From NCBI RefSeq assembly GCF_028610675.1, contig NZ_JAQQWS010000002.1, forward strand, positions 186,001 through 250,000: 64,000 nt of DNA, given 5' to 3'. The position numbers were made by a program, and so were the translations under genes. The stretch is from Alkalihalobacillus pseudalcaliphilus (GTDB taxonomy: Bacteria > Bacillota > Bacilli > Bacillales > Bacillaceae_D). The notes under the pieces are model-generated. The model had not been told where the DNA came from and did no database searches. It worked only from the letters and a program-made list of their open reading frames with translations. Below, piece by piece: positions 16,741 through 25,815 of this stretch. Each line of letters begins with the position of its first letter. Positions within the stretch are counted from its first letter, which is position 1.

Positions 16741-16766
16741 AACAGCCCCTGAAACTAAAGGCTGCT
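16736..16766 (-). terminator. terminator of the traB-like gene
   Basis: Read leftward, CAGCC (16764-16760) pairs with GGCTG (16747-16743), followed by a run of seven T. It lies just past the gene's stop. Confidence 0.7.
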
Positions 16767-16776
16767 TTATTATTTT

Positions 16777-17943
16777 CTATAGATTATCGAAGAACAACCT
16801 CACAACATCTGCTCCGCCGACAAAAGTACCTAAAGCACTACCAATATTCGCTAACACAACAATTAACAAGATCCTCGTTACGTTATTGCGCCAAAAACCT
16901 TTAGCAGAATGGACATCTTTTGAAAGGTTCTCAAAATCCCTAACACTCGGACGTTTAAAATAGGCTTGAACTAAACCAGCAACTAAACCAGCTGAAATAA
17001 ATGGATTTAAGGAACTAAAAGGTGCCACGATAAATGCAGATAAAATAGCTAACGGGTGTCCAAATGCTATAGCCGTTCCAATCGCTGCAAACGAGCCATT
17101 CCACAATATCCAGCTTAGCGTTTGTTGCATACCAGCAGCCGGATTGGAGAAGAAAGTAAAAGCAATGATTCCAATAATTAAAATAGGAATAAGCCACCCA
17201 ACCACCTTTGGCCATTTTGCCTTCGGAGGTCTTTCATTAAGCTCCTTCATGTTCTGCTTTTTATGTATTTCCTCTGTAATCCCAGGCACATGAGCTGCTC
17301 CTAACACTGCAACGACCTTCTCACCTGGTGCTGTCTTGATGTGCTCGGCTAAATATTGATCACGTTCATCAATTAATGGCTTTTTTAAACGAGGAAAACT
17401 TTCTGTTAAATCTTGGAGCATCGCATTTAACATATCTTGAGACTTCATCTTTTCCATTTCTTCCTCAGTCAACGTTTCCTTACTAAAAATAGACCCCATA
17501 ATTTGATAAAGTAAATCAGCTTTACCCCTAAACCCAATTTGATGCCAAATTCGTGCAAAAGTAACTTGAATATTACGGTCTGCCAGAACTAGATCTGCTC
17601 CCACCTCTTTAGCTGACTCAATCCCTTGAATCATCTCTTGACCAGGCTTTACACCAAACTGTTCGGCCATTCTATTTTGGAAAGAGGAGATCGCTAGGTT
17701 CATTAATAATAAAGTTGCTTTTTTTTCTTTAATTACCTTAAAAATGTCCATATCCTTCCACCTATTACCGTCGCGGATGGACTGATATCGCTGTTCATCT
17801 AATTCAATACAAACTGAATCCGGTTGCTCAGCTTCTATGATTTCCTTCACTTGCACTGCACTACGTTTTGAGACATGAGCTGTTCCAATTAAAATAATTT
17901 CTTTTCCGTCAACCTCAAGCCTCGTTATATTCTCTTCTGACAT
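16777..17943 (-). CDS. TraB/PrgY-family membrane protein
   Basis: 388 aa. The N-terminal ~240 residues form the TraB/PrgY (GUMAP-type) domain: IILIGTAHVSKRSAVQVKEII with the conserved GTAH, PDSVCIELDEQRY, VLADRNIQVTFARIW and VAVLGAAHVPGI. About five C-terminal hydrophobic segments follow. Enterococcal PrgY/TraB proteins limit endogenous pheromone activity; chromosomal homologues are of unknown function and may be membrane peptidases. Translation was started at ATG 17943 (MSEEN) after AGGAGA; the longer upstream frame has no family match. It lies beside a peptide-sensor-type regulator, which may be coincidence. Confidence 0.82.
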   Translation of the reverse strand: MSEENITRLEVDGKEIILIGTAHVSKRSAVQVKEIIEAEQPDSVCIELDEQRYQSIRDGNRWKDMDIFKVIKEKKATLLLMNLAISSFQNRMAEQFGVKPGQEMIQGIESAKEVGADLVLADRNIQVTFARIWHQIGFRGKADLLYQIMGSIFSKETLTEEEMEKMKSQDMLNAMLQDLTESFPRLKKPLIDERDQYLAEHIKTAPGEKVVAVLGAAHVPGITEEIHKKQNMKELNERPPKAKWPKVVGWLIPILIIGIIAFTFFSNPAAGMQQTLSWILWNGSFAAIGTAIAFGHPLAILSAFIVAPFSSLNPFISAGLVAGLVQAYFKRPSVRDFENLSKDVHSAKGFWRNNVTRILLIVVLANIGSALGTFVGGADVVRLFFDNL

Positions 17944-18239
17944 TAGTTCTCCTGCCTTCTCCGAGTATTTCTTTCTATTATACATCTTTTCATTTCCATT
18001 GTATCTTCTCAACCTACGAATCAAGAGAAGATAAGCTGAATTCCTATATTTCACACATTTATGAGAACGAAGCCTCCCCGTCGACTTTTATCATCTGACC
18101 CCTAGTAAATTAAATTATTTAAACCTTTGCATTGTTCCCATTTCGCTGTATACTTTATTTAACTAACGAATATAAGCATTTTATTTTATTATTCTTACTA
18201 TTGTACAAGTATATTTATAATAAGGAGGTTCAATGAGAG

Positions 18240-19142
18240 ATGGAGATACACATAGGGAAAAAATTGAAAAACATAAGAAACTATTTACACATGACACAGC
18301 AAGATTTGGCTAAAGGCATTTGTACACAATCAATGATTAGTTTAATTGAAAAAGATACGGAGATTTACCCATCCGCTCATCTTCTGTACCTACTTAGCAA
18401 AAGACTAGGTGTATCTATTGAATATTTTTTCTCAGACGAAGAACTTTATAATAAAAGTTATGTTCAAGAAGTTTGTGACCAACTAACAGAGTTAATCCAA
18501 GAAAAGAAATATGAAAAAGCTTATGAAATGATACAGTTTGAGAAAAAAAATCCTGATTTTAAAAATCGCCAAGACCTTAAACAACTCCTCTTGTGGCGAG
18601 AAGCTATCTGTATTAATTATTTATTTAATAACAAAACAGAGGCATTGGAATTATTGGACGAAGCTATGAAGTTATCCGATACAAGTGACAAAAATTATTC
18701 GTTAATCGACCTCGATATTTTGACAAGTAAGGCGATTATTTTAAGTGAGTTAGAACTACTCCAAGAATCTTACCAACTATACAATCGACTAATCGAATAC
18801 ACGAAAAAACTACCTGCACAACCAAATAAATCCACAACTGTCATCAATATTTATTATAATGGGGCGAGGGTTGCCAACCTCTTAGAATATCCTCACCAGG
18901 CTTTGTCATTATGTGAGGAAGGTATTCAATCTTGTTTACGTGCAAATAGCTCCTATTTATTAGGCTATCTCTTCTATTTAAAAGCAGAAATCCTCTCGAC
19001 AATCGGACCAAACAAAACAGACGAAATCAAAAAATACTACCAAAAAGCCATCAATCTATTTGATTGCATTGATGACTTTTCTAATAAAGATACAAGCATA
19101 AATCAACTTAAAAAGTTCCAAGCTAAATTCCAACCTTCTTAA
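18240..19142 (+). CDS. PlcR/NprR-like XRE regulator with TPR domain (RRNPP type)
   Basis: 300 aa. Residues ~5-60 are an XRE helix-turn-helix (GKKLKNIRNYLHMTQQDLAKG; SQ-type recognition region QSMISLIEKD; LGVSIEYFF). Residues ~70-295 are helical repeats of TPR type, as in PlcR, NprR and related quorum-sensing regulators that bind short imported peptides. I found no signal-peptide gene directly downstream. AAGGAGG is 4 nt from an out-of-frame ATG (18233) and 11 nt from the used ATG (18240). The 26-codon frame from 18233 overlaps this start and could lower its translation. Confidence 0.8.
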   Translation: MEIHIGKKLKNIRNYLHMTQQDLAKGICTQSMISLIEKDTEIYPSAHLLYLLSKRLGVSIEYFFSDEELYNKSYVQEVCDQLTELIQEKKYEKAYEMIQFEKKNPDFKNRQDLKQLLLWREAICINYLFNNKTEALELLDEAMKLSDTSDKNYSLIDLDILTSKAIILSELELLQESYQLYNRLIEYTKKLPAQPNKSTTVINIYYNGARVANLLEYPHQALSLCEEGIQSCLRANSSYLLGYLFYLKAEILSTIGPNKTDEIKKYYQKAINLFDCIDDFSNKDTSINQLKKFQAKFQPS

Positions 19143-19151
19143 ACTGCAACC

Positions 19152-19191
19152 AAAAAATGGCACCTACTCCTAAAGATAGGTGCCATTTTTT
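19152..19191 (+). terminator. intrinsic terminator of the XRE-TPR gene
   Basis: AAAAAATGGCACCTA (19152-19166) pairs perfectly with TAGGTGCCATTTTTT (19177-19191). The A-rich left side would also serve leftward transcription. Confidence 0.9.
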
Positions 19192-19230
19192 ATATAAATT
19201 CCCTCTAAAATCTTACATTACCACAAAAAA

Positions 19231-19763
19231 CTTACTAAACAGCCACCAACAAAAAAACAAAGTAGTGGCGACAGCTTAAACAGTTGGCACTCCATACAAC
19301 TCCATCACCATCAGGAGTCTGCACGACCAAAAAGGGAGCAGTGCCCTGCGAAGGTCATTTATCGCAAGATGGATGACCAGCTAACTTCAAGGCACAAACT
19401 ATCATCCCTAAGTACACTTTCATACAAAACCGATATGGCTAAGCCCAATGCACTTCGCCACCAACAAAGATGAGAGTGGCGTTTACCTTCAACAGGTGGC
19501 ATTTTGTTCATTATCCTTTGCTTCTTGGTTTATTAGCTTTTATTACTTTTTATTCAATTGATTTGTATGAGAAGTGAATGAACCAAGAAGCCTGCACCAA
19601 CCCGAGCGGAGGGAATGGGGAGGCCGACTCCTGCAGGAGGAGAGGGCAGGCTGAGATCCACTTGCGATAGCAAGTTAGCTCAGCGCCCGCCTGCGGAAAG
19701 CGTGCCCCCATTCCCGCAGCGATCTTCGAAGAAGAGCACATGAGCTTTAGTACACTTTCATAC
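19231..19763 (-). repeat. composite repeat including long-hairpin element copy 2
   Basis: 19565-19763 is the long-hairpin element in reverse orientation (GTATGAGAAGT at the left, ACTTTCATAC at 19754-19763). 19416-19564 is the flank module shared with 15936-16065. 19231-19320 resembles part of the structured 380-bp repeat (AACAGCCACCAACAAAAAA). The element ends 5 bp from the stop codon of the next gene. Confidence 0.7.
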
Positions 19764-19768
19764 AAAAC

Positions 19769-21682
19769 TCACGAAATAGCTTCACGAATTTGTTTAGAGT
19801 AAAAATAACGAACAATAAAATAATAAACGATTTGAATCAAAGCAAATGCCGCTAGAATAAGCGCAATTTCAGCAAATAAATTGTATTGGAAAGCATTAGA
19901 CAATGCATTCAGGGCAACAAACCCATGAATAAGGGCCACAATAATAGGTGCAAAAAATAATAAAGTAATTTGCTTATTCAGCACTTTCTTCAACTCTTTA
20001 TCCGTTAACCCCATTTTAGCAATCGATTTGAATTTTTCCTTATCATCATCAAGATCACTGTATAAACGGAAATATAAGAAGCTACCCGAGCAAACAAAGA
20101 AGACAATCCCTATAAATAACCCGATAAATAATAACTGCCCAAAACTCTGCTTAAATAATACCGTTGTGTATTCAGTCGCAAATGTTTTATAAGAAGGAAC
20201 CAAATTGTCTACATCATCCCCAATTTGGTAAAGCGTATCTTTATCCACTAAATCGTCGGCTTGCCATACATAGTATAGACTCTCACTCGTCTTCTGATGT
20301 GCAATCTGATCACGAAGCTCATCAGGAATAATATAGTAGACAAAATTCCCTAATACTTCATTATAAAAAATCTCTTGCTTTGGTAAAATAGCACCCACTT
20401 CGGTGAATGACAACGGCACCTCTAATTGCTCCTCAACCATTGTTCCCATATACCCATCCGCTAAAGCAGCTACCACAATTTCCTCTTCACCAAGTTCAAC
20501 CTTTTCTTGACCTAATAAATGAGCCATATCATTAAACTCGGTTTGTGTAACGATCATTAAATGATTATTCATTGTACTTTCGACTTCATAGAACGAACGA
20601 ATCATTTCGATGTTTTCTGTTTCTACGTCATATTTTTGGAAAACCTCATTAATAGCACCTATATCTCCTGAAATGGCCTCAACCTCTTGTTCATCATCCA
20701 AACTGGCCGTATAGCTTAAAGTAGGATTAACAGAATAAAACTGACTAGTAATCATCGTTTGAACACCATACAACGTTCCAATCGCACTAAATGCCACCGT
20801 TGAAATAATCGCGACCATAAAAAAAGTCCTCGCATTATCTTTCATTCGATAGGTTAAGTCTGAAAACAACAACATATTCGTTTCTTTCCAATAAAAGTTC
20901 GGTCTTTTCTTTAAGAACTTAATCAAAAAAACACTTAATTGCGTAAATAAAAAGTACGTACCGATAATAACTAGAATAATAACGGGTACCATAACGAAAA
21001 TGACCGTAGACCCATGTGCGGTAATGGCAAGATAGTAACCGACACCTAATAACAACAAAGTTAAAATACTTAGCAGGAATGAAGCTTTCGGTTCGCCCCT
21101 CGTTTTCTTATCACCCTTTATTAAATCAACGAGCGGATCTTTTCTAAGTACAAAAGAAACAAAGAAAGAGATGAGCACAAATAATAGAATGAAAGCAATG
21201 ACCGTTGTGACAATCGCTTGAGTAGGTAAATAAAAAACTAAGCTCTCTCGAAGCACAAGGACATTTTCAGCAATAAGCATGATCGCCTTAGCGAAAATAA
21301 GGCCTAGTGCTACCCCACCAATCGTTGCAAAAAAGCCAATAATCATATTCTCCATAAAAACTAAAGAACGCATTTGCCTTGGACTCATCCCTTGCATGAT
21401 CAAAAGCCCAAATTCTTTTTTCCTTGACTTTAAAAAAGAACTCATAGAATAAAGCACAAAAAAGATAGAGAACAAATAAATGATTACTTGTGCGACATTC
21501 ATCCCCACTCTTGCTTGTTCATTTAATCCATCTAGCATATCAGGGGAATTAAGCATAGGATGATAGGCAAAAATCGCAAATGTAAAAAATACCATCACCA
21601 TAAACATACTACTCAAGAAATAAGCAATATAGAGACGTTTATTTCTTGTTACATTATTAAAGGCGAACTGACGAAAGGTCAT
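19769..21682 (-). CDS. Bce-type ABC transporter permease (FtsX-like)
   Basis: 637 aa with about ten membrane segments in the order 1 + 3, 2, large extracellular domain, 3. Residues ~300-500 form the large external domain between TM helices that marks BceB/PsdB/YxdM permeases. N-terminal FAFNNVTRNKRLYIAYFLSS and FLKSRKKEFGLLIMQGMS are typical. With its ATPase it would remove cell-wall-targeting peptides from their lipid II-cycle targets and signal to the paired kinase. ATG after AGGAGGG; it overlaps the ATPase gene by 26 bp. Codons near the stop abut a repeat element. Confidence 0.92.
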   Translation of the reverse strand: MTFRQFAFNNVTRNKRLYIAYFLSSMFMVMVFFTFAIFAYHPMLNSPDMLDGLNEQARVGMNVAQVIIYLFSIFFVLYSMSSFLKSRKKEFGLLIMQGMSPRQMRSLVFMENMIIGFFATIGGVALGLIFAKAIMLIAENVLVLRESLVFYLPTQAIVTTVIAFILLFVLISFFVSFVLRKDPLVDLIKGDKKTRGEPKASFLLSILTLLLLGVGYYLAITAHGSTVIFVMVPVIILVIIGTYFLFTQLSVFLIKFLKKRPNFYWKETNMLLFSDLTYRMKDNARTFFMVAIISTVAFSAIGTLYGVQTMITSQFYSVNPTLSYTASLDDEQEVEAISGDIGAINEVFQKYDVETENIEMIRSFYEVESTMNNHLMIVTQTEFNDMAHLLGQEKVELGEEEIVVAALADGYMGTMVEEQLEVPLSFTEVGAILPKQEIFYNEVLGNFVYYIIPDELRDQIAHQKTSESLYYVWQADDLVDKDTLYQIGDDVDNLVPSYKTFATEYTTVLFKQSFGQLLFIGLFIGIVFFVCSGSFLYFRLYSDLDDDKEKFKSIAKMGLTDKELKKVLNKQITLLFFAPIIVALIHGFVALNALSNAFQYNLFAEIALILAAFALIQIVYYFIVRYFYSKQIREAIS

Positions 21683-22421
21683 GTGCGTTCCCTCCTAATA
21701 ATGACAGTGTATCAATAATCTTTTGGAAGAAGGCTTGACGATTCTCACCACGATACATTTCAGAATACAGCTTCCCATCCCGGATAAAAATGACGCGGTC
21801 ACAATAGCTTGCCGCTAAAGGATCATGGGTAACGAGCATCATAGTTGCTTCTTCATTTTGATTAATGCTTTGTAATAGCTCCATCACATCTTTAGAGGAT
21901 TTTGAATCCAAGTTTCCTGTCGGTTCATCTGCAAGTAAAAGTTTAGGCTCATGAATCATCGCTCTAGCCACAGCAACACGTTGAGCTTGACCACCCGAAA
22001 TTTCATATGTTCTCTTTTTCATAATAGATGTAATACCAAGCTTCTCTGCAATATCGGCCGCCTTCTGTTTCATTACCTTCACCTTCGCCTTTTCAAGCGT
22101 TAATGGTAGAACGATATTTTCTTCCACTGTTAAGGTGTGTAATAAATTAAAGTCCTGAAAAACAAACCCTAATTCGTTACGGCGAAATTTGGCTAAGTCA
22201 TTACGTTTAAGTAGATGTGGCTGCCCGTTATTAATGAGGATTTGACCGGTTGTCGGTTTATCAATCGTGGCAATTAAGTTTAATAAGGTTGTCTTTCCAC
22301 TACCTGATGGCCCCATTATGCCGACAAATTCCCCTGATTTCACCGTCAAATTAATATCATTCAAGGCCTGGTACGTCACTTTACCTTCATATATTTTGCT
22401 GACATTTTTTACAGTTAGCAT
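21657..22421 (-). CDS. Bce-type ABC transporter ATP-binding protein
   Basis: 254 aa. Walker A GPSGSGKTT (~residues 37-45), Q-loop GFVFQDFNLL, signature YEISGGQAQRVAVARAM, Walker B LLLADEPTGNLDSKSS and H-loop LVTHDP. This is the MacB/LolD-like subgroup used with FtsX-type permeases. ATG at 22421 (MLTVKN) lies 8 nt after AAAGGG and was chosen over a GTG three codons upstream. It is preceded by the response-regulator-type palindrome at 22516-22533, so it probably has its own inducible promoter. Confidence 0.93.
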   Translation of the reverse strand: MLTVKNVSKIYEGKVTYQALNDINLTVKSGEFVGIMGPSGSGKTTLLNLIATIDKPTTGQILINNGQPHLLKRNDLAKFRRNELGFVFQDFNLLHTLTVEENIVLPLTLEKAKVKVMKQKAADIAEKLGITSIMKKRTYEISGGQAQRVAVARAMIHEPKLLLADEPTGNLDSKSSKDVMELLQSINQNEEATMMLVTHDPLAASYCDRVIFIRDGKLYSEMYRGENRQAFFQKIIDTLSLLGGNAHDLSSVRL

Positions 22422-22515
22422 ATTATCCACCCTTTCCCTTCATAGATAAGTCGTTTCTTTATCCATAGTGTACTTAATACAAAGGGAATACTCCTATCGA
22501 TTGTTCTTTCAGTTT

Positions 22516-22533
22516 CCTTACATTAATGTAAGG
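22516..22533 (-). promoter_or_regulatory. BceR-type operator palindrome
   Basis: CCTTACATTAATGTAAGG is an 18-bp perfect palindrome that contains TTACA-N4-TGTAA, the binding pattern known for BceR-like regulators (TNACA-N4-TGTAA). It overlaps the stop codon of the kinase gene and lies about 95 bp upstream of the ATPase start. Confidence 0.75.
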
Positions 22534-23519
22534 TATTGAGTCTCGGAGAAAATAATGCGAAAGCTTGTACCCTTCCCTACCTCAGTCTCAACCTCTAGGC
22601 GATGGCCTAAAAAACTTGTGACTTCCTTTACCAAATACAAGCCCATTCCTGTAGATTCCCGAAACTTACGACCGTTTTCCCCTGTAAAAAACGGGTCAAA
22701 AATTCTTTCTCTATCGCTTGCTGGGATTCCAATTCCATAGTCGCAGACTTCCAAAACTAAATCAGCATCACGATCATAAAGTGCTAAGTCGAGCTTGGAT
22801 GATTGTTCAGCCGAGTATTTAACAGCATTTAAAATGACCTGAACGAGAATAAAATACAACCACTTCTCATCACTTTTAACGATAATCGGCTCTTTCGTAG
22901 TATGTAGTTTTGGATAGACTTGGTGCCTAATGAAATAACGTCGATGCTCATTCATTACTTCTCGGATTAGTGACGTTAATTTTATCTCCTCCACGTGGAA
23001 ATCCTGCTCAATCGTACTTAGTCGTGACATATATAAGACTGTATCCAGCCCTTGTTTTATTCGATCCGTCTCAGCACGTAGATCAGATGCATAAGGCTCA
23101 TCCATCTCCTCCGACATAAGCTGAACGACAGATAAGGGGGTTTTCATTTGATGAACCCACTGATTCATAAATTTCAATTGTTCCTCTTGCTGTCCTTCTA
23201 GCTCTTTCAATTTCTCACGATAAAATTGATATTGCTCCTTGACGCGTTCGTCAAAAGCGTTCGAAATCGGTGTTGTGTTAGTGTGAGCATACGATTCATC
23301 TAGTGATTGGAATGGAGTCTGTAAGCGTTTGTAATAGCTCTTTCTCGTAAAATAATAATAAAAGATATAGACGATCAAAATAACGAACCCTAGAAATAGT
23401 GAATAAAATAATAAGAGCCAATCCCGATAACCCGCCAACCAAAATATCGAGAAAATAACCGTATATTGAAGGAGCTGCATCAACAATAATGACTTATATT
23501 CCCTTAGAAACAACATCAT
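22518..23519 (-). CDS. BceS-type intramembrane-sensing histidine kinase
   Basis: 333 aa. Two N-terminal helices (~residues 12-29 and 35-55) joined by only a few external residues, so it lacks an extracellular sensor. This layout takes its signal from the partner ABC transporter. The H-box is WVHQMKTPLSVVQLM (His ~128), the N-box QVILNAVKYSAE, then DYGIGIPASDRERIF and GMGLYLVKEV. The start overlaps the regulator's stop. The gene's last codon lies in the operator of the transporter genes. Confidence 0.92.
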   Translation of the reverse strand: MMLFLREYKSLLLMQLLQYTVIFSIFWLAGYRDWLLLFYSLFLGFVILIVYIFYYYFTRKSYYKRLQTPFQSLDESYAHTNTTPISNAFDERVKEQYQFYREKLKELEGQQEEQLKFMNQWVHQMKTPLSVVQLMSEEMDEPYASDLRAETDRIKQGLDTVLYMSRLSTIEQDFHVEEIKLTSLIREVMNEHRRYFIRHQVYPKLHTTKEPIIVKSDEKWLYFILVQVILNAVKYSAEQSSKLDLALYDRDADLVLEVCDYGIGIPASDRERIFDPFFTGENGRKFRESTGMGLYLVKEVTSFLGHRLEVETEVGKGTSFRIIFSETQYLTLM

Positions 23520-24226
23520 CGTCCATCACCGGAGTCCCATGTAACCTTAAGCAAGTAACCAACACCTCGAACCGTTTCAATGGCGTCTTCAATGCCAAAA
23601 ATTTGGAGCTTTTTTCTTACACGTGTAATATTAACATTTAATGTATTCTCATCAACAAATGCCTCATCATCCCAGAGTTTGTGTAATAACCCTTCACGCC
23701 CTGCTACTTTCGGATAGCGCTCCATAAGATACGCTAAAATATCTGTCTCTTTTTTTGTGAGTTGAACTTCTTCTGTGGCAAACTGCATCGTCAACCGTTC
23801 CGGAAAAAGCTTCAACCCATTCTCCTCTAGAATATTCTCTGATTGTACAGCGGCATATTCACCGTATGCTCTTCTTAACTGACTTTTCACTTTGGCAATA
23901 ACAACTTCTGTAGAAAAAGGTTTGGTTACAAAATCATCCCCACCGTTCTCCAAAGCCATGACCTGATCCATTTCCCCTGTTCTAGCTGATATAAAAATTA
24001 CCGGACATACCGATTCCTTACGAATTTGTCTACACCAATAAAACCCATCATAACTTGGCAAATTAATATCTAATAGCACTAACTGCGGATTCATGATTTG
24101 AAACTCTTGTAAGACATTATGAAATTGAAGGACAACCGATACCTCAAATCCATACTTTTCAAGTGCCTGTTTCAAATGTTCCGCTATCTTAGGGTCATCT
24201 TCAACAATCATAATTTTTTGCTCCAT
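23516..24226 (-). CDS. BceR-type OmpR-family response regulator
   Basis: 236 aa. Receiver domain residues ~3-115 with acidic pocket VEDD, phospho-acceptor in LVLLDINLPSYDG, TxxSAR switch (VIFISARTGEMD) and Lys in FVTKPFS. The winged-helix OmpR domain follows (~140-235; ENTLNVNITRVRKKL, VRGVGYLL). The start was set at ATG 24226 because GTG 24235 abuts GGAGG. It is the first gene of the regulator-kinase pair and should bind the palindrome at 22516-22533 to induce the transporter. Confidence 0.93.
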   Translation of the reverse strand: MEQKIMIVEDDPKIAEHLKQALEKYGFEVSVVLQFHNVLQEFQIMNPQLVLLDINLPSYDGFYWCRQIRKESVCPVIFISARTGEMDQVMALENGGDDFVTKPFSTEVVIAKVKSQLRRAYGEYAAVQSENILEENGLKLFPERLTMQFATEEVQLTKKETDILAYLMERYPKVAGREGLLHKLWDDEAFVDENTLNVNITRVRKKLQIFGIEDAIETVRGVGYLLKVTWDSGDGR

Positions 24227-24346
24227 CTCCCTCACCCTCCTCTATTTATTATGGCATATTTTAGGAATAGAAACCAAAGAGCAGGGTAGATGTTGACGAT
24301 GTAGATTAATCTCAGCTATCCAGCTCATGACTAATTACATACATCA

Positions 24347-24799
24347 GTTCATACAAAAACCACATGACGAAGCCCGATTCACTTCACCACCAACAAACAT
24401 GCAAGTGCGGTTTTCTCTTTACTGGTGGCTTTTCATTTAATAACGGTTTTGAGAATTCTCACATTTTGCCGTAACCCCACCTCTTTTTGGGAGTTGCCCG
24501 CAAGGGCTTGCCCAAAAAGATTGAACGCACCGCACAAACAGCCACCAAAAACAAAAAAGAGACAGTAGTAACTCAACAGGATTAGCATCTAAAATCGAAG
24601 TGTTTTTGGACCGTTAGCCGGCTTGCTTGGCTACTTCACGCGACTGTGTGAAGTTTTGAAAATAGAAATGAACCTTCAGACAAATTCATTCGTCTGTGAG
24701 GTCATTTCGATTTTCAAAAACGGACCAAAAACAAAGACCAAAAAGGTCAAGTTATCTCGAGAAATGTGCACCACCCATGTAACTTTCATATACAAAAAA
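24347..24799 (+). repeat. structured repeat, copy 2, with flank module
   Basis: 24418-24799 aligns with 16358-16740. Hairpins: CTTTTTGGG...CCCAAAAAG with inner GCCC-GCAA-GGGC; a TAGCC...GGCTA stem; CTTCACGC-GACT-GTGTGAAG; and a 28-bp imperfect inverted repeat (24654-24681 with 24692-24719). 24347-24417 (TTCATACAAAAACC; ACTTCACCACCAACAAA) matches the flank module of 19416-19500. This fills the gap between the regulator gene and the sugar locus. Confidence 0.75.
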
Positions 24800-24820
24800 C
24801 CTCCCTAAAATCGAGAGGTT
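24798..24820 (-). terminator. terminator of the sugar locus
   Basis: Read leftward, AACCTCTC (24820-24813) pairs with GGGAGGTT (24805-24798), followed by TTTTTG. It lies 23 bp past the ROK kinase stop. Confidence 0.8.
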
Positions 24821-24842
24821 AGTTATGAAAGAATTCGTATAT

Positions 24843-25772
24843 TTACGGATAAAAGACTTGCAAACCAGCACCAATTAATCCTGCCTCACTGCCTAGTTCT
24901 GCTTTTTTTATTTCCACTGACTCCATTAAGCGAATGAGGCCTTTTCCTGAGATAAATTTTTGGACAAGTGAAACGATCCAGTCATTATGATCCATCACAC
25001 CGCCTCCTAAAATAATGGCTTCTGGATTAAACGTATGGACCAAGTTAATGATTCCGTAAGACAGACCCGTAACCATTCTATTAACCACTTGCTTGGCATC
25101 TTTGTTGCCCTCATGGTAGAGGTCAAATACTTGCTCACTTGTTAATGGTCGCTTTTCTGCTACTGGCTTTTGCAGGTCATTCATTTTTTTCGCTATCCAT
25201 GTACCTGAAGCAAAAGTTTCTAAACAACCTCTTAATCCACAATTACATAAGTCACCTTGATAATCAATTGAGGTATGACCTAGCTCTGCCGCTCCTCCCC
25301 AAGTACCTTGCAGACGCTTATTATCCATGTAGATCCCTCCACCTACACCTGTTCCAAGCGCCAAGCAAATAAAATGTTGATAAGCAACAGCTGCTCCTAA
25401 TCTCTTCTCGGCCAATGCCATGACTTGGACATCGTTATCTATAAAGACAGGTAATCGATAATGTTCCTCGATGACCTTTTTTAGTGTCACGCCCGACCAA
25501 CCGCTAATATTCGAAGTCGCTGAGAGAATTTCACCTCTTCTCACATGAACTTGACCCGCACTGCCTAAGCCAATCCCTTTTATAGGACAATTCAATTCGG
25601 CTGCTTTTGCTTTTAACAACCGAATTAGCGTCAATACATGCTCAATCAATTGAGACGATCCCAATTGAGAAGTCGGAATTCTCTCTTTCGCAACCACAGT
25701 ACCATCCTTGCCAATAATACCAGCAGCAATTTTAGTCCCACCGATATCAATTCCTATCGCATAATCATTCAT
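24843..25772 (-). CDS. ROK-family sugar kinase (amino-sugar kinase candidate)
   Basis: 309 aa. Phosphate-binding loop GIDIGGTKIAAGII (~residues 7-20), catalytic Asp in FIDNDVQVMALAE, substrate region TGVGGGIYMD, and the ROK zinc motif with Cys residues in CNCGLRGCLE (~175-184). It phosphorylates an aldohexose or N-acetylhexosamine with ATP. It lies last in an operon with NagZ- and NanE-like enzymes, so N-acetylmannosamine or N-acetylglucosamine is the likelier substrate than glucose. It follows the GH3 gene by 43 bp. Confidence 0.88.
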   Translation of the reverse strand: MNDYAIGIDIGGTKIAAGIIGKDGTVVAKERIPTSQLGSSQLIEHVLTLIRLLKAKAAELNCPIKGIGLGSAGQVHVRRGEILSATSNISGWSGVTLKKVIEEHYRLPVFIDNDVQVMALAEKRLGAAVAYQHFICLALGTGVGGGIYMDNKRLQGTWGGAAELGHTSIDYQGDLCNCGLRGCLETFASGTWIAKKMNDLQKPVAEKRPLTSEQVFDLYHEGNKDAKQVVNRMVTGLSYGIINLVHTFNPEAIILGGGVMDHNDWIVSLVQKFISGKGLIRLMESVEIKKAELGSEAGLIGAGLQVFYP

Positions 25773-25815
25773 ATTTGATACACCCCTTACAAGCTAAAGG
25801 CTTTAAAACGGTTGA

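Noticed and set aside
19550..19765. Leftward 71-codon frame in the repeat before the Bce permease
   Set aside because: It is the translated long-hairpin element; copies at 15731 and 61501 do not keep the frame.
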